The notes under the pieces are model-generated. The model ran no database searches. It saw nothing but the letters and a program-made list of their open reading frames with translations, and was not told where the DNA came from. This document shows positions 48,301 through 58,975 of a DNA stretch of 64,000 nucleotides, in pieces (position 1 is the first letter of the stretch; every line of letters starts with the position of its first letter). This DNA comes from Apiosordaria backusii. Taxonomy: Eukaryota > Ascomycota > Sordariomycetes > Sordariales > Lasiosphaeriaceae. The DNA lies in NCBI GenBank assembly GCA_030549205.1, contig JAUKTV010000002.1:2914001-2978000 (forward strand), read 5' to 3'. The position numbers and the translations under genes were made by a program.

Positions 48301-51134
48301 TGTATGTCACGGTCGTGGCGGATGGGTTCTGGGCGAAGGGTTGATGCCAGAATTGAGTTGGCCATGCTGACTCCAGCTGGTTGCTGGTTCCTGATAAGAA
48401 TCGGCTTGCTAGCTGACTCTCCCGGCGACATGTGCCCTTGCGCAAGCGGATGGGGAGAGAAGCTTCCGTGGTTGAACGAAGGCGAGCCCGTCCTCATTTT
48501 GTCCGAAGACATTGGTCGTTGGTCTGCCCGAGCAGTACTTGCCCTGTGATCGTGTAGACTGCGGGAGGGCATAGTCCTTGAGGCTTCAACACTTTGCACG
48601 CTCAATTCAGCAACAGCTGCTTTGGGAGCGGCGACCTTAAAGCCCCCAGTCACAAGACTGATCTGACGCTTTAACTTTGGAGCCTTCGTAGGGGATGGCG
48701 TGGTGGTACTGGCACGGCTGGATCCAGGACTCCTACGACTGGTCGATGATAGGGATGGAACCTCCAATTTATCAGAGCTATGCCGGTGAAATTGAGAAAG
48801 TCCAGGGATAGTAGAATGTATAGCGGTCGAAGGTCGGCGGTCACTATAGGACGTGCTCAGCAGGCTAGCATCTTCAGACACTTGTTTTCTAGGAGCATCT
48901 TCCTGGGTACGGCCATGTTTGTAATTTCCAGCAACCCGGCGTGAGGCTGGTAGTCGTGCTCGAGAATCATCGTACTGTTGCAGTTGTTTCCATAGCGATC
49001 GGTCCACATGTCTGCTGTTCCTATCAGGAGCAAACTTATGAAAGCCATAGACATGCTCGAATAGATTTTCAGGTACCTTGGTGTTCTTCACAAAGATCGT
49101 ACCATCGGAATCGATATGTGGCTGAGAGATCTGAGTTACTTGTAGCGCCGACAAAGGGAAAAATGGATCCATGTGTAACGGTTTGGTCTCGATCTCGTTT
49201 GTTTCCATGACGCTTCGCATCTGCAAGTCATACATGCGGCACCGTATTGGGAACTCATCCCCCGCTTCAACATGAGGCGCGTCCGAAACAGACAAAGCGA
49301 TCCCCTGATATGACAGAGCCTCTTCTGAGGCGCCCGTCCAATATGACACATGAAGCCATTGTGGCACAGCGGAAACATAGTCATCCTGTGCGGAGCGTAC
49401 GCCAACGGGCTCCTCAGGGCGAGACATTCCAATCCCTTTGCCCGGTGACAAAGACCCAGCGAGACTACTGTAGCTTCCAAATACCGAAGTGGTCTGCTTT
49501 GGAGTGCTTCCACTGCTGATATTCAGTTTCGACTTGTTTCGAGGAAGCTCCGAGTTGTGTGGGGCACGATACCGAAACAACGGGACAGAGTGCAGCGGTA
49601 TCTTGGGTATGCAGATCAAGTCAATGCCGATTCCATTGCCCACGAGGGATTCAGTTGTTTGACGAAGCGCGTCGTAGTCGACTTCAAAAACACCAGGACT
49701 AGGACTGATAACAACAACAGACACGCCGGTCCGCGTCAAGTCTCTATCGATATAATCGTGAGCATACAACGACGAGGCCATATTGATGGCTTCGAGAAAG
49801 TTGCCGTGTACCGCCCGGGAAGCCTCGGCTTTGATCCTGTTGAGTGTTGACTCCCGGGTCACAGGATCGTCCGAGCCAGGGAACGGGGACCACGTTATGG
49901 CCTTCATGTGGTGGGTGCTGATGTCCTTGCGGAAGTAGTTGAACTCGCGCTTGAGCTGATGCAGGATCTTGGTCCATTCGCCGCTGCCCATCTCACTGAC
50001 GACTACCCTATAGAAGTCCTTGTATGGGCGGCGATCTCCGGAGGTTTGAATGCCGGTGTAGTAACGGTTCTGAACAGCGGCATTGGCGAGTTCAGTGGAA
50101 ATGCCCGTGTCGTACTCGACGCGCGCAAACAGCACAATAGTGACAAGGTGCTTCAACTTCATAGCCGCCCACTTCTTGAACAGTGCGGGCAAGAACCCAT
50201 TGACAACCTTGTTGAACATGATCTCGCCAGAGCCATCGGAGTCAAAATCCCACATCTCGCGGGACATCTGGATAAAAAGCACATATCGCGCAGATTCGCT
50301 ACGGAATATGGGCTTTGTATCACGGCCAAAGAAGGCGGAATGAACTTTGCGCCCGTCAACATATACGGCGGTGACCTGCGCCTTGACGGTGCCCATGAAC
50401 AAGATCATCTGCCCCTTGTATACGGTCCTCTCCGACAGCATCCCCACTGCCATGCGCCACATGTCAGCTCGTGAAAGGTATTGATCTTTGAAGCAAAGCT
50501 CGAGATGTGATGCCTCAACGGCTGGATTAGTGGGGTCGACCTGTAAATTGCTGTTCTTAGCACATGTCCAGGTCACATAGATATAGCACCAAATATGATG
50601 CTCGAAAAGTGTACGTACTGGGGTGACAGTAACCTGTGTGCCTTTCTTCATGCCAAATGCTTCTGCGATGTGTTTTGGGACATAGACCTCGACCATGGGA
50701 TATCGCGCCTTGAAGTCCTTCTGCAAGTCTTTGGCGATACAGATATAGCGCTTTGGCTTGCATCCGGCGGTGCCGCCATCCTTGGTACGGTCTGGATGGT
50801 GTGGCTTCTCAGATTCTGGCTTGAGCACATCAATAGCCACGAGGCTGCCTGGCCCAATATCGTCCACTATCAGGTCGAGGTTGAGATGCACTTCCTCACC
50901 GGAGAGCGTCTCGTTGACGGTCACGGTCCATCTTCGCTCGGGACGTTTCGCCGACTGCGGCCGCTCGCGAATCGTCGAACTGCTCGAGGTTGTCGTATCT
51001 GGCGAGTGAGGGTTGGCATATAACTGCGGTTGCTCATCTGTGCTGGATTTACTGAATTGGCGAAGGTGGGATGGCCAACTGGGGGCACCTTTCGCTGGCC
51101 CCGGCGCGCCCGCCGAGGCGTTTCTCGACGACAT
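45378..51134 (-). CDS. iml1: Iml1 (DEPDC5 homologue), GAP subunit of the SEACIT/GATOR1 complex
   Basis: Vacuolar-membrane regulator that stimulates GTP hydrolysis on the Rag GTPase Gtr1 and so turns TORC1 down on amino-acid loss. An uninterrupted frame of 1,918 codons includes a 78-base intron (50618-50541, GTACGT...TTTACAG) that keeps the frame; removal gives VTVTP-VDPTNPAVEASHLEL and 1,892 residues. Domains in order: N-terminal Iml1/SABA region (VHLNLDLIVDDIGPGSLV, YVPKHIAEAFGMKKGTQVTV), a von Willebrand-like part (FIQMSREMWDFDSDGSGEIM), a long Ser-rich linker, a DEP domain at about 1320-1410 (LRLHYNCFIGSDMTSWLLDN, GLFVHVEKRHSFRDGQYFY) and the C-terminal domain (VELHYDRLHNPDNCYHIRVD, SEINPFRRPYITKLAVPPPD). 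As read it ends in poly-Gly at a 14-G run; the next frame continues for 60 residues with family-like sequence, so the true end may be 45199. Confidence 0.93.
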   Translation of the reverse strand: MSSRNASAGAPGPAKGAPSWPSHLRQFSKSSTDEQPQLYANPHSPDTTTSSSSTIRERPQSAKRPERRWTVTVNETLSGEEVHLNLDLIVDDIGPGSLVAIDVLKPESEKPHHPDRTKDGGTAGCKPKRYICIAKDLQKDFKARYPMVEVYVPKHIAEAFGMKKGTQVTVTPVRTLFEHHIWCYIYVTWTCAKNSNLQVDPTNPAVEASHLELCFKDQYLSRADMWRMAVGMLSERTVYKGQMILFMGTVKAQVTAVYVDGRKVHSAFFGRDTKPIFRSESARYVLFIQMSREMWDFDSDGSGEIMFNKVVNGFLPALFKKWAAMKLKHLVTIVLFARVEYDTGISTELANAAVQNRYYTGIQTSGDRRPYKDFYRVVVSEMGSGEWTKILHQLKREFNYFRKDISTHHMKAITWSPFPGSDDPVTRESTLNRIKAEASRAVHGNFLEAINMASSLYAHDYIDRDLTRTGVSVVVISPSPGVFEVDYDALRQTTESLVGNGIGIDLICIPKIPLHSVPLFRYRAPHNSELPRNKSKLNISSGSTPKQTTSVFGSYSSLAGSLSPGKGIGMSRPEEPVGVRSAQDDYVSAVPQWLHVSYWTGASEEALSYQGIALSVSDAPHVEAGDEFPIRCRMYDLQMRSVMETNEIETKPLHMDPFFPLSALQVTQISQPHIDSDGTIFVKNTKVPENLFEHVYGFHKFAPDRNSRHVDRSLWKQLQQYDDSRARLPASRRVAGNYKHGRTQEDAPRKQVSEDASLLSTSYSDRRPSTAIHSTIPGLSQFHRHSSDKLEVPSLSSTSRRSPGSSRASTTTPSPTKAPKLKRQISLVTGGFKVAAPKAAVAELSVQSVEASRTMPSRSLHDHRASTARADQRPMSSDKMRTGSPSFNHGSFSPHPLAQGHMSPGESASKPILIRNQQPAGVSMANSILASTLRPEPIRHDRDIQKSNALRNDDDSRVTKSKLLADAVPELPPTLSPTTALNPWLTILNPSNPRPDDVNMASLYSRWQHVFPRPAEMRIMKWKSLCSPAAVPLTSEYFPTEAQFGSEYNRQPYVVTQNLDDELFEEPRSRDDLLRELISLRFCQGFQIIVGPAVAMAFGQKQLKVADIFSRDHIMEDGTSIFMSVGNTIHQLSCVNGTEVEVNIWVRKPTENSAQVYDGSSSMYKPAIRTLLDQRYRTSEFDLVTSKSERNWNYIDAFVAGHNDELTEHLRFWRARFVLIPITGRHASLPRSHSGDSDEEIRIEGIRKLAQMWQRYRYIPPNERRLQGPGARKKREINPLDIVYKTEDPSVVIAAELETLPLLEGLDRKGQLVRSREQFSKKNFNLAALAEAIQQPVENGGVRMQNRRWHLRLHYNCFIGSDMTSWLLDNFEDLEDREEAEALGNRLMVSDDKERDKEGGKKESGGLFVHVEKRHSFRDGQYFYQISSEYAKPQPSWFKRTQQFSIPSTPMSENMPRDLRGAISRPTSIHEENSPTSGATTPTAPPASIGGKKPMVVLSKSIKYDVDHRRKSYRPEIVELHYDRLHNPDNCYHIRVDWMNVTAKLIEDAIENWAREAAQYGLRLVEVPIAEACSISEINPFRRPYITKLAVPPPDQSPVTYYDPNSFTPSAQPGKHFYQKAILRKFDFVLDMEAASNFPSNVDVSYSWGKPNFKYTQYIHRSGSVLAQITDEGDFLLLANRLYSSRAAAAREREMQRELRTEQSHTTLVVGGAGSNVVTPGLSGGPGGPRAMTPLANYPQFNLPTTTVGGIASEPVTSSPSLKPGFLSPIIRPVGAAGPGPGSVMSNPPSAGGGGGCAFGTPGILGGAANKMPAWTWTGQEPEMIKDELEEFCKDGGALEQFYKEQKMAAAVQQAGGGVSASGIGVAGVGGVGGELGTTPVLSSEGNIPVIGLPPTIVGSVGTQGGDGGGGGGGGGGK
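45385..45398. repeat. 14-base C/G homopolymer inside the 3' end of IML1
   Basis: Fourteen C on the plus strand, next to (CCA)n/(CAC)n on the right. On the coding strand it encodes poly-Gly and is immediately followed by the apparent stop. Its length decides the reading frame of the last residues. Confidence 0.85.
50541..50618 (-). other. In-frame, stop-free 78-nt intron of IML1
   Basis: Begins GTACGTAC and ends CAATTTACAG with GTGCTAAGA as a likely branch site. Its length is a multiple of three and it contains no stop, so retention would insert 26 residues (VRTLFEHHIWCYIYV...) into a region that is otherwise conserved. Confidence 0.8.
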
Positions 51135-52521
51135 CGAGCTTTCTCATCAAATTGTAGTCGCAAGGCTATGGTTCCGGCCGCTGTCGTCGTAAAACCATGT
51201 CTTCGGGCCTTGGTCGAAAAACTGTCGCATTGATTTCGGCATTGTTTGAACCTCAACGCCTGTAACAGCATTGATGTGAGCTATCGCTGGCAGAATCCAG
51301 GATTGTTTCTCCGCCTTCTAGATAGAGTTAGCGTCACAGACCCGCTCCCCTGGTTCCCCGCGATTCAGATTCCTGTCAATGGTGTCTGCCGGGGGCAGCT
51401 GTGGTTTCCGCTGGAATGATTGGGGATTTCTTTCCACAGCCATGGAACCTCACATTCAGAATTGCATCACTATAAACCGATTCCTTCAATACTCATCACT
51501 CCAGGGCGATCAGAAATCAATCTGGGTTCTAGTAACAGCTCGATTCGGGATTCTTTACCGGCACGCTCAATGTGGTTGTACGGCTTTGTCGTTGTGTAAC
51601 ATTCCCGTCCAGTTATCGCGCGGCCTAAAAATGTCAAGCAAAGGAAAGAAGGATGCCCTTGAACCTTTGTGATCGGATGCTAGATCCTGTTCTCAAATCA
51701 ATGACCTTTTTTAATTCCCTCTCTGTTGCCTCAGGCATCAGCACCCTGAAGTTTCTGTGATTCGATGCCGGACTTGCCCCTTCCTCAGGAACGGAGAGAG
51801 CGATGAAGCACATGCACTGACAGCGGCTGCCCGCTTTCAAAGCAAGCCACCATCCAGGCAATTTCAAGCTCAAGACCACTCGACACTAATTATTTCCAGT
51901 TTCTTCTTGCATCATTCTTTTCTTTTTAATATGGCATACATCCCATCCCTCAAATATCGGTCTCTCTCTGCTTCCTGGGCGGTCAGCTGCTCCCGCTCTC
52001 GGAGTTGAGGCTCCTCCTCTGTGTTATTCACTCTCACATTACCACGTCCCGTCATACTTGATCTCAGTCTCTTGTTTGGAGTGCTCTCGCAGATGCAGGG
52101 CCTGTACATCTGCCACTCTTTGCCGGTCTGTCTGCCATCTCTTTCACTCTGCCTGCTCTTAAGATACCTCCCGTGCAGCACCAAGGCCCTGCGAGCTTGA
52201 CATTCCCCCATTCAAGCGTTGCAGACGCAAGGTTGACAAACCCTACTGCTTGATTTTTGGCCTCAACGGTCATCTGCGGTCATGAATGGTTCACAACTAC
52301 CTTTATTATGCTCTACCAACTTCCCGGCACACACTTCATGAAAGCCAGAGGTCGCAAAGTCAACAAATATCAGCATAGCTTGCCCCGCCTACCAGGGAAT
52401 TTCTGATCTTACCACCTGCAGTTTGCTAACAGCAAAATATTGCGCTATTTTCTCCTGTTCTTCTTCTGTTTTCGCCTTGCTCACTGTGTTTTCCGTCAGG
52501 TCGGTCTCCAAATAACCCACC
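51135..52521. promoter_or_regulatory. Divergent promoter region of IML1 and the zinc transporter
   Basis: About 1.4 kb between divergent starts. 51900-52060 is C/T-rich. Frames of up to 116 codons near 51000-51300 are antisense to IML1. No gene seen. Confidence 0.45.
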
Positions 52522-54142
52522 ATGGCGATCAAGAAACTCAGCAAAAGGACAAGAGTGTCAGCCGTTATCGCAATCTCAACCGCTTTCTTCCTGTGTGAAC
52601 TTGTCGGTAGGTACTGACAACGCATTCTCACTTTGGGAAACGTCAAAATGGCACTGTCCGACTAAATCATGTATCACACAGTGGCCTTCCAAACCAGGAG
52701 TTTGGCGCTCTACGCCGATGCCATCCACTATGTACGTCTATAGTCCTACGGCTCATTGCAGAAGAGAGTCGCATGGATCAAAGTGCTAAAATTCAATCTG
52801 GCAGCTAAACGATCTACTCGGCTATGTTGTGACTCTGGTCGCCATCATTGTACACCACGGCCCTTCCCTGTCGTCTTTCGAACCATAGCTGACCGGGTCT
52901 TGATAGATATCCGAGCGCAGTGGCTCTCCTCAAGACCTGTCCTTCGGTTGGCAACGATCTACGCTTTTGGGCGCCTTCTTCAACGGGTCTTTCCTGTTTG
53001 CTTTGGGCCTCAGCATCTTTTTCCAGTCGATTGAGCGCTTCATAAAGTTCGAGAAAGTTGTGAACGCGAAATTGGTCCTGATCATAGGAGCCGTAGGTCT
53101 CGCGCTCAACCTCGTCAGCTTCGCTTTCCTGCATGGTATGAACTTCCTGTGCAGTTGACAAATTGGATGGAAAGGCTGATCAAATTGGTGCAGAGCATAA
53201 CCATGGCCACGGCCACGGTCACGGTCCCGGTCACGGTCATGGACATGGACATGATCATGATCACAACGGCCATACCCAAGATGCGCATCACCACACACAT
53301 GGGCTCACTCCTCACTGCAAAAAGAGCGGCAACAATGAGCTCGTCAAAAATGGAGGCACCACCACTAGCAGTGCGACAGTTCTCGATGAACCATCGCCCA
53401 AAGCATCCTGTGTTGATATCGAAGCCGACGGGACAACATCGCCGGTAGCCGCTACTGATTCCCACTCTGAACATCGTCACATTGTTAATATCAGCAAACC
53501 GCCATTAGGAGATCTCAATATGCTGGCGGCCAAGTTTCACGTCCTCGGAGATATCGCTGGCAATCTGGGGGTCATGGTTGCAGCGTCAATCATCGAATTT
53601 GTTCCCTCTGACGGCGATAACAAATTCTATGCTGACCCTGCCATCAGCCTGGCTATAGCATTTCTCATTTTTGCCACAGCGGTTCCCATTCTGAGAGAAT
53701 CTGGCACTATCCTGTTGCAAAGTGCACCTACTGGAGTCAATCTGGTGGACATCAAGCATGATATCGAGAAGGTAGGATCCTTACGTCAAGTCACTCTGCT
53801 TCTTGAAAGAAGAACCAGCGCGTGTGTGTGCTAACAGATGGCTAATAGATCCCCGGCGTCCACACCGTCCACGAGCTCCACGTCTGGAGGCTCAATCAAG
53901 AGAAATCGATCGCCTCAGCGCACGTTGTAGTTTCCGACCCGGACATGGCCAAGTTTATGGAAAAGGCAAAGACAATTAGCGAGTGTCTTCATGCCTATGG
54001 CATCCATTCAGCTACGCTTCAGCCAGAACTCATCAAGGCGCCGTTGAAACCGACCGGCTGTCAAATATCGTGTGGTAGCGGCATGTGTGAGAAACTCACA
54101 TGTTGTTCCGTGTCAGTCTCGTCTGACCTAGGCCATGACTGA
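52522..54142 (+). CDS. Cation diffusion facilitator, ZRC1/COT1-type vacuolar zinc transporter
   Basis: Six exons: 52522-52606, 52682-52731, 52805-52849, 52907-53135, 53194-53771, 53849-54142; 426 residues, all junctions GT-AG and in frame. It exchanges Zn2+ (or Co2+) for protons into the vacuole. Spliced sequence: VIAISTAFFLCELVVAFQTR, SLALYADAIHYLNDLLGYVV (the HxxxD-type zinc site of helix II reads YADAIHYLND), SFGWQRSTLLGAFFNGSFLF, then a cytosolic loop rich in HGHG and HDHDH repeats (EHNHGHGHGHGPGHGHGHGH), then NMLAAKFHVLGDIAGNLGVM with the second HxxxD-like site, and the C-terminal domain GVHTVHELHVWRLNQEKSIA. The tail carries a Cys cluster (GCQISCGSGMCEKLTCCS) usual in fungal Zrc1 proteins. 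Two exons of only 50 and 45 bases make the gene easy to miss in single-frame scans. Confidence 0.92.
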
Positions 54143-57100
54143 TGGGAAAGGGACCATAAAATTTGCTTGGGTAGGTGGATAGAAAGGGATACGGTCACAG
54201 CTCAGGGGCCGAGCTTCCTCTTCCTCGAGGAGGCTCCTTTTATTACCAGGTACTGGCTGGCATATTTGATCATTTTCGATTTTCGACTTTAAAAGTAAAG
54301 TTAAGAGGGGTGACGAAGCGGTGATTTGCATGGTGTTGTTTTGCCCCGGAGTGGTTGATATGTCTTGCTGTGACTACTCAAAAGTGTTCGACAGTGAATA
54401 CAAGAGGACAGACGTGTTCTATTGCTATCCGCCACCATGTTGATGTTTTGTGGTGTATGCCTTTTTTTGTGGAACGAAAGAAGTGAAGTACCGACTTTTG
54501 CTCTCCAAGCCAACTGAGACGCCGTTATTTTTCACCTCAAGGTATTACCACCCACAACAGCGGAACTAAACAATGAAGTTTATTACCCGCTGAATTTCTT
54601 CTGATTGTCCAGGTCACCTATTTGCACCCCTCTTTTGGCCGGCTTGGAACGGCCTGGCCCGGAACAAATGAGGCTTTTACTTGCTGTTTGTGAAACAAGA
54701 CCATGGTAGTAAGCGCTTATGTAGGACGTATCGGCATGTGTCACTTGCCGATGCTAAGCTTTGCTGCTTTCATGAATAGGTAAGGTAGAGCAAGTTGATA
54801 CATATCAGGGGAGCTCTGCCTCCATACCCTAGGTACCTCCCTTGCTGGTTTAGGTAGGTTGCCATGGTTGTTAGGAAACCCAGAGGGTTGAGTAAGGTAA
54901 GTTAAAGTTGGGCATTCGCTTGAGAGTGAGATCTTGAATTAGGTACCTGGAAGTCTGTTCTTGGGAGCTCCTTTTCGGCCCGGGCTCGGCCCTCTTTGTG
55001 TCCCCGGATTTTTACCTAGGTACGAAAAAATAATATTCCGTAGACTAGAGAAGGATGGATGAGCTGATGAGGTAGGTAGGTGGTGTGGGTGACACAGTTG
55101 TCCCAAGGTTGAGCAAATAGTGTGTGTTCATTTCACGACATGAAAGTTCCCTCTTTGTCCAAAGTCCGAGGTAGGTTTTGTGGTCTGACTCAACCTACCT
55201 ACCTTACCTATGTTGTTGTGGTTGGTGTTGACAACAACTTTTTACCTCTCTGGCGGGGGGCGGGGAGGAGGAGTTGAAGCCGCCGGTTTGAAGCTCATAC
55301 CTGACCAGCCGTGACGGGAGAGGGAATTATGAAAGGACCCGATTTATCGGCGCTGTTTCTGTATGCATTGCACAACCTATGCACACGTCACTGTGTATAA
55401 ATTATGATAGGTCTTTGAAAAAAGAAGTCAGTTCACCGTTTGATAGCCGCGGTAAAATTGTCTGCTTTTCAAGTTCCCGCCTTTGCAGCTCAAAAAAGTA
55501 ACTCTGCAACCCTGCCATTTCTATCTTGATCAGGTTTGGACCGATGGGGCATCTATGCACGTGTATGTGCTATATCATGCAGTTTCTACGCAAGAGATAA
55601 TTTCTGCAGCGGCGGCTCTGGCGGTAATCAGCTATTCAACGGCAGCGCGCGCAGCAATGCCTCGTTGTACATAATTCCAACGGTTCAATATCATGCAATC
55701 CATCACGATCAATCTCAATGATGAGCGGTAATCCTCGGCCTTTCTTGTCTCCCCTCCCCTCATCTGGACCCTTTGCCACCCTCTCCCCTCAGCACCTGCA
55801 GCTACACTAGAGCAGAGCCCCATCTTTAAAACCCAAGCAGAGGTTACATAGTCCGATGATCGGTGTGGGGTCCAAAAAAGGAGGGGAGGAGCGGGAAAAG
55901 AGCAGGGAGGGGGGTCACACGAGTGCGAGGAAACACATGCCTACCATTTTGGTTATTTTCGTGACAGATCAATGGGACCTGTTTGTTCTCGCTTGGTTTC
56001 ATTGTGTGGCCAAACCCCTACCCGAAGCTATGGTCTGGGCCTTGAGAGCGGGTGTATGTAGTGGGAAGGGTGGGAGGCGGGTTGCGAAGAGAACGTGGGG
56101 GTGGGGAATGGACAACGACATGGATACCTTAGGTAGGGAGGGTTGTGAATGCGCGAAGCTTATCAGATCTTCCTGTTCCAAGAATTCAGACTTCAAATCG
56201 ACGTATGTGCAAGTGTATGTCGGGAGCCTCGTTGTACGTAAGAACATGGTGCTTTTCCCGGTTTTTCGAGCACAATGCAATAAGTGGTGATACAGCAGCA
56301 CCTGTGGCTGAGATGAGTGACTGGGGGCTGATAAATCGTGATGATGGCCTGCGGGATCTCTTGGGACCCCATAACCCAAGAAGCTTCACTTACAGCAATG
56401 TAACGACAGGAGATTGGGGAATACTACACGCACAACCGCCTGATGCCAAGGCGCCGGTAAATGCGGCATTGTTATCTCCGGGAGAGAAAGAGACAGATCA
56501 CGGTTGGCTTGCTGGTTGCTTGAGGGAATCAAACAGGACAACCTAGCCAGTCCAAGTTGCAGCCTTGGGTTTCCTGATTGGGTTATTTCGAGCTGCGCGC
56601 TCGCTATGTCATGGTCGTGTGCCAATTGAATTTGCAGCGTGCAAGGGGCAGGCAGTTTACGCAAACCGAGCTTATGTACGTTAGCGATGCAGGTGGGAAG
56701 CGGGCTCGTTGCAAGAGGGTGTCGTCGAGGGTCGGATATTGCTGTATGGAGAGGCGGAAGGTGGACTGAAGAAAGTTCGGGAAACGTACAATGCTCCAAG
56801 TTGCCGTTCGTCAGGTTCCAACTAGTCTTGTGTAACCGCTGTACAGGAGCGGCACTGGCACTAGTGTATAGACCATAGACCAAAGACCCCAACCCGGAGA
56901 GGCCCGAGCCTCGCACCTCGAGGAGGAAGACACGGGTCGGCGGTTGGTGTTATATGGGCGAATCGCAAGTCCGGGCGGCCAGCGGCTTGCCCAGCGGGCC
57001 GACCATGAACAGCCTAATGGGGCAATATGGCAATGCTGGCGAGAACGACACCGACCACGGCCCGCTCTTGTATATCGCAAGGATACCGTGACTTTCGTTG

Positions 57101-58841
57101 ATGATGCCTGATGTTGCACCGACATCATCGGCTGCGATATGTCTTACGCGTCAACGACCAAGAGTCGGCTCTTTCATTCCGTGCGTAGGTTGATCAATGG
57201 CCGGCAGGGTCGACGGCAGAGATGCTGAGCATCATTCTGGCGGTGAGCCTGTCAGCCCAAAGCCTCCCACGATTGGGAGCCAGACTGTCGGATGCTTCCC
57301 CAGACAAGCAAGCTTGCTCTATGCATCCCTGCAACACGCCGACTGCTTTAGAGGGACGGGTGTTGGTGATTCCGACATCATTGGGTCGCGAGTCGCTATC
57401 CTGGGAGGGGGGGGAGGGAGGCGAGGTGAAGTGGCAGGTCAGGCGGGCAGTTCAAGATTGCTGGTCGGCTCATCTTCATCTAGTTGGTGCCAATCTGGGC
57501 GTTTAGATATATCGTCGAGGCCAAGAGACGGAATAATTCCAGCGTCTGAATTGGACATCATGTGGATGTTTATGGTTGATCTTGGGGCGGCTCGGAATGC
57601 GAACCGACGACAACAGATGACTTTGAGATGAAACTGCCGGCAGGCTGGTGGATCCTCAACTGAGATGCTGAGGGGAGTGCTGAGGAGGCGTGGCAGCAGT
57701 CAAGGCAAGGTACCCCGGATTTGGCCGTTGGCTGGGCTGTGAGGCAAACAATTGGAAGCATTGGACGTATGTCGGTAATCTACTGTATCAGCGTGCGAGT
57801 GTCGTGCGCATACACTGCACTGCAAGATGCAAGTGAGATGGGTAATCGGTAGGCGATGATGGGTAATTATTTTTGGTTTAAGTGGTGGACGGCTGGGGAG
57901 AAAAAGGCACGTTACTTTACCGTGGTGCCATGCTTCCTAGCCCGTAAAGGCAGGCCCCACCCCACTGAAGAGCGCCCCGCTAGCTCCTGTTCGCGGTACG
58001 CGGTACGGGTGCGCAATGCTGCCCTGCAACAACGACATCCATCCATCCAACCGCCGTTCTCGCCGTCACCGCCATTCCAGGCTCTCAGCAAGCAAGCAGA
58101 GCAATTGAGTTGTTGGCTGCCGAGAGAACAATTGACTGACCGATGACTCCAGCCAGTTCCCAATATCCCGCCAGAGCCGCACTTCTTTATCCCTCTATGC
58201 ATTGTTTCCTTGTGCCTCAGCTTTGACCTCCCCCTCGGCCCCTCGAGCTCTCTCTTCATTCCCTGAGCCCCTCCCCTCTATCTCCACCTCCACACCCTGG
58301 CATCCCAGCCCAGGTCCGGCCTGTTCGGGTCAACCCAACTCCACAACCACACAAAAACCATACCTGGCGCTGATCTGGTGCTAACCATTCGGAAGAACAC
58401 TACGGGTAGCGGATTTTTGGTATCTAGCCCGCGATCCGCTGTCGCTCCAACAACGCGGGGCTCTCGTGTTTCTTGCTCCTCTGGGCGCAAGAAGCCGTTT
58501 CCGGACCTGATCTGATACCTGATACCTTATCTGGCCAGCCGACCGAGTGCTCTCTCACCAACTATTCACATTCATCACAGCGCTTGTCCAAGCGCTCGCA
58601 TTTGGCTGGTCAGCCATTCCTTTCTTCGTTCATCACGTCCGTCCTGCCTGGTCAGGAGCGAGATAGTCACCAAGTTCGAAACGCACTCACGCGCCGCCCT
58701 GGATTCCTCCTGGTCCTCGCTCTTTCGTCCCTCCTTTTGAATCACTCTCACCTCTGGATAGGCGATACCAGATCCCATTCCTATCGAGGCACCAGGCACG
58801 CTCATTCTCATAATACATTCGACCACGTCAGCAGCCCTTCC
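54143..58841. other. Gene-free stretch of about 4.7 kb
   Basis: No frame with protein-like character: candidates of up to 176 codons (56386-56916) are low in motif content and overlap on both strands. 54780-55220 is rich in CTACCTACCTTACC/TACCTAGGTA words common in Sordariomycete intergenic DNA. 57900-58975 becomes pyrimidine-rich and is the likely promoter and long leader of the gene at 58976. Confidence 0.4.
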
Positions 58842-58901
58842 ATGTCGATGCCTCGAGTGCCACCAGTGAGGATGCTAGTTCGGTGGTCGGGCGCCGTCTG
58901 A
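58842..58901 (+). promoter_or_regulatory. Upstream ORF (19 codons) in the leader of the Lst4-like gene
   Basis: ATG at 58842 encodes MSMPRVPPVRMLVRWSGAV and stops at 58899-58901, 74 bases before the main ATG. A second upstream ATG at 58903 opens a frame that overlaps the main start and ends at 59050-59052. Whether both are in the mature leader depends on the transcription start and any 5' UTR intron. Confidence 0.45.
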
Positions 58902-58975
58902 TATGCCAATAGAGACAGTCTTGCGACTTGTCTGGTATACGATTTTCCTCTCTAGATTTCCAGTCGTCGGTAAAG

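Noticed and set aside
56386..56916. A 176-codon minus-strand frame
   Set aside because: Contains no domain-like sequence and is matched by competing frames on the other strand; composition is that of intergenic DNA.
58928..58975. A 16-codon N-terminal extension of the Lst4-like protein
   Set aside because: It would begin with TTG, and a normal ATG follows at 58976.
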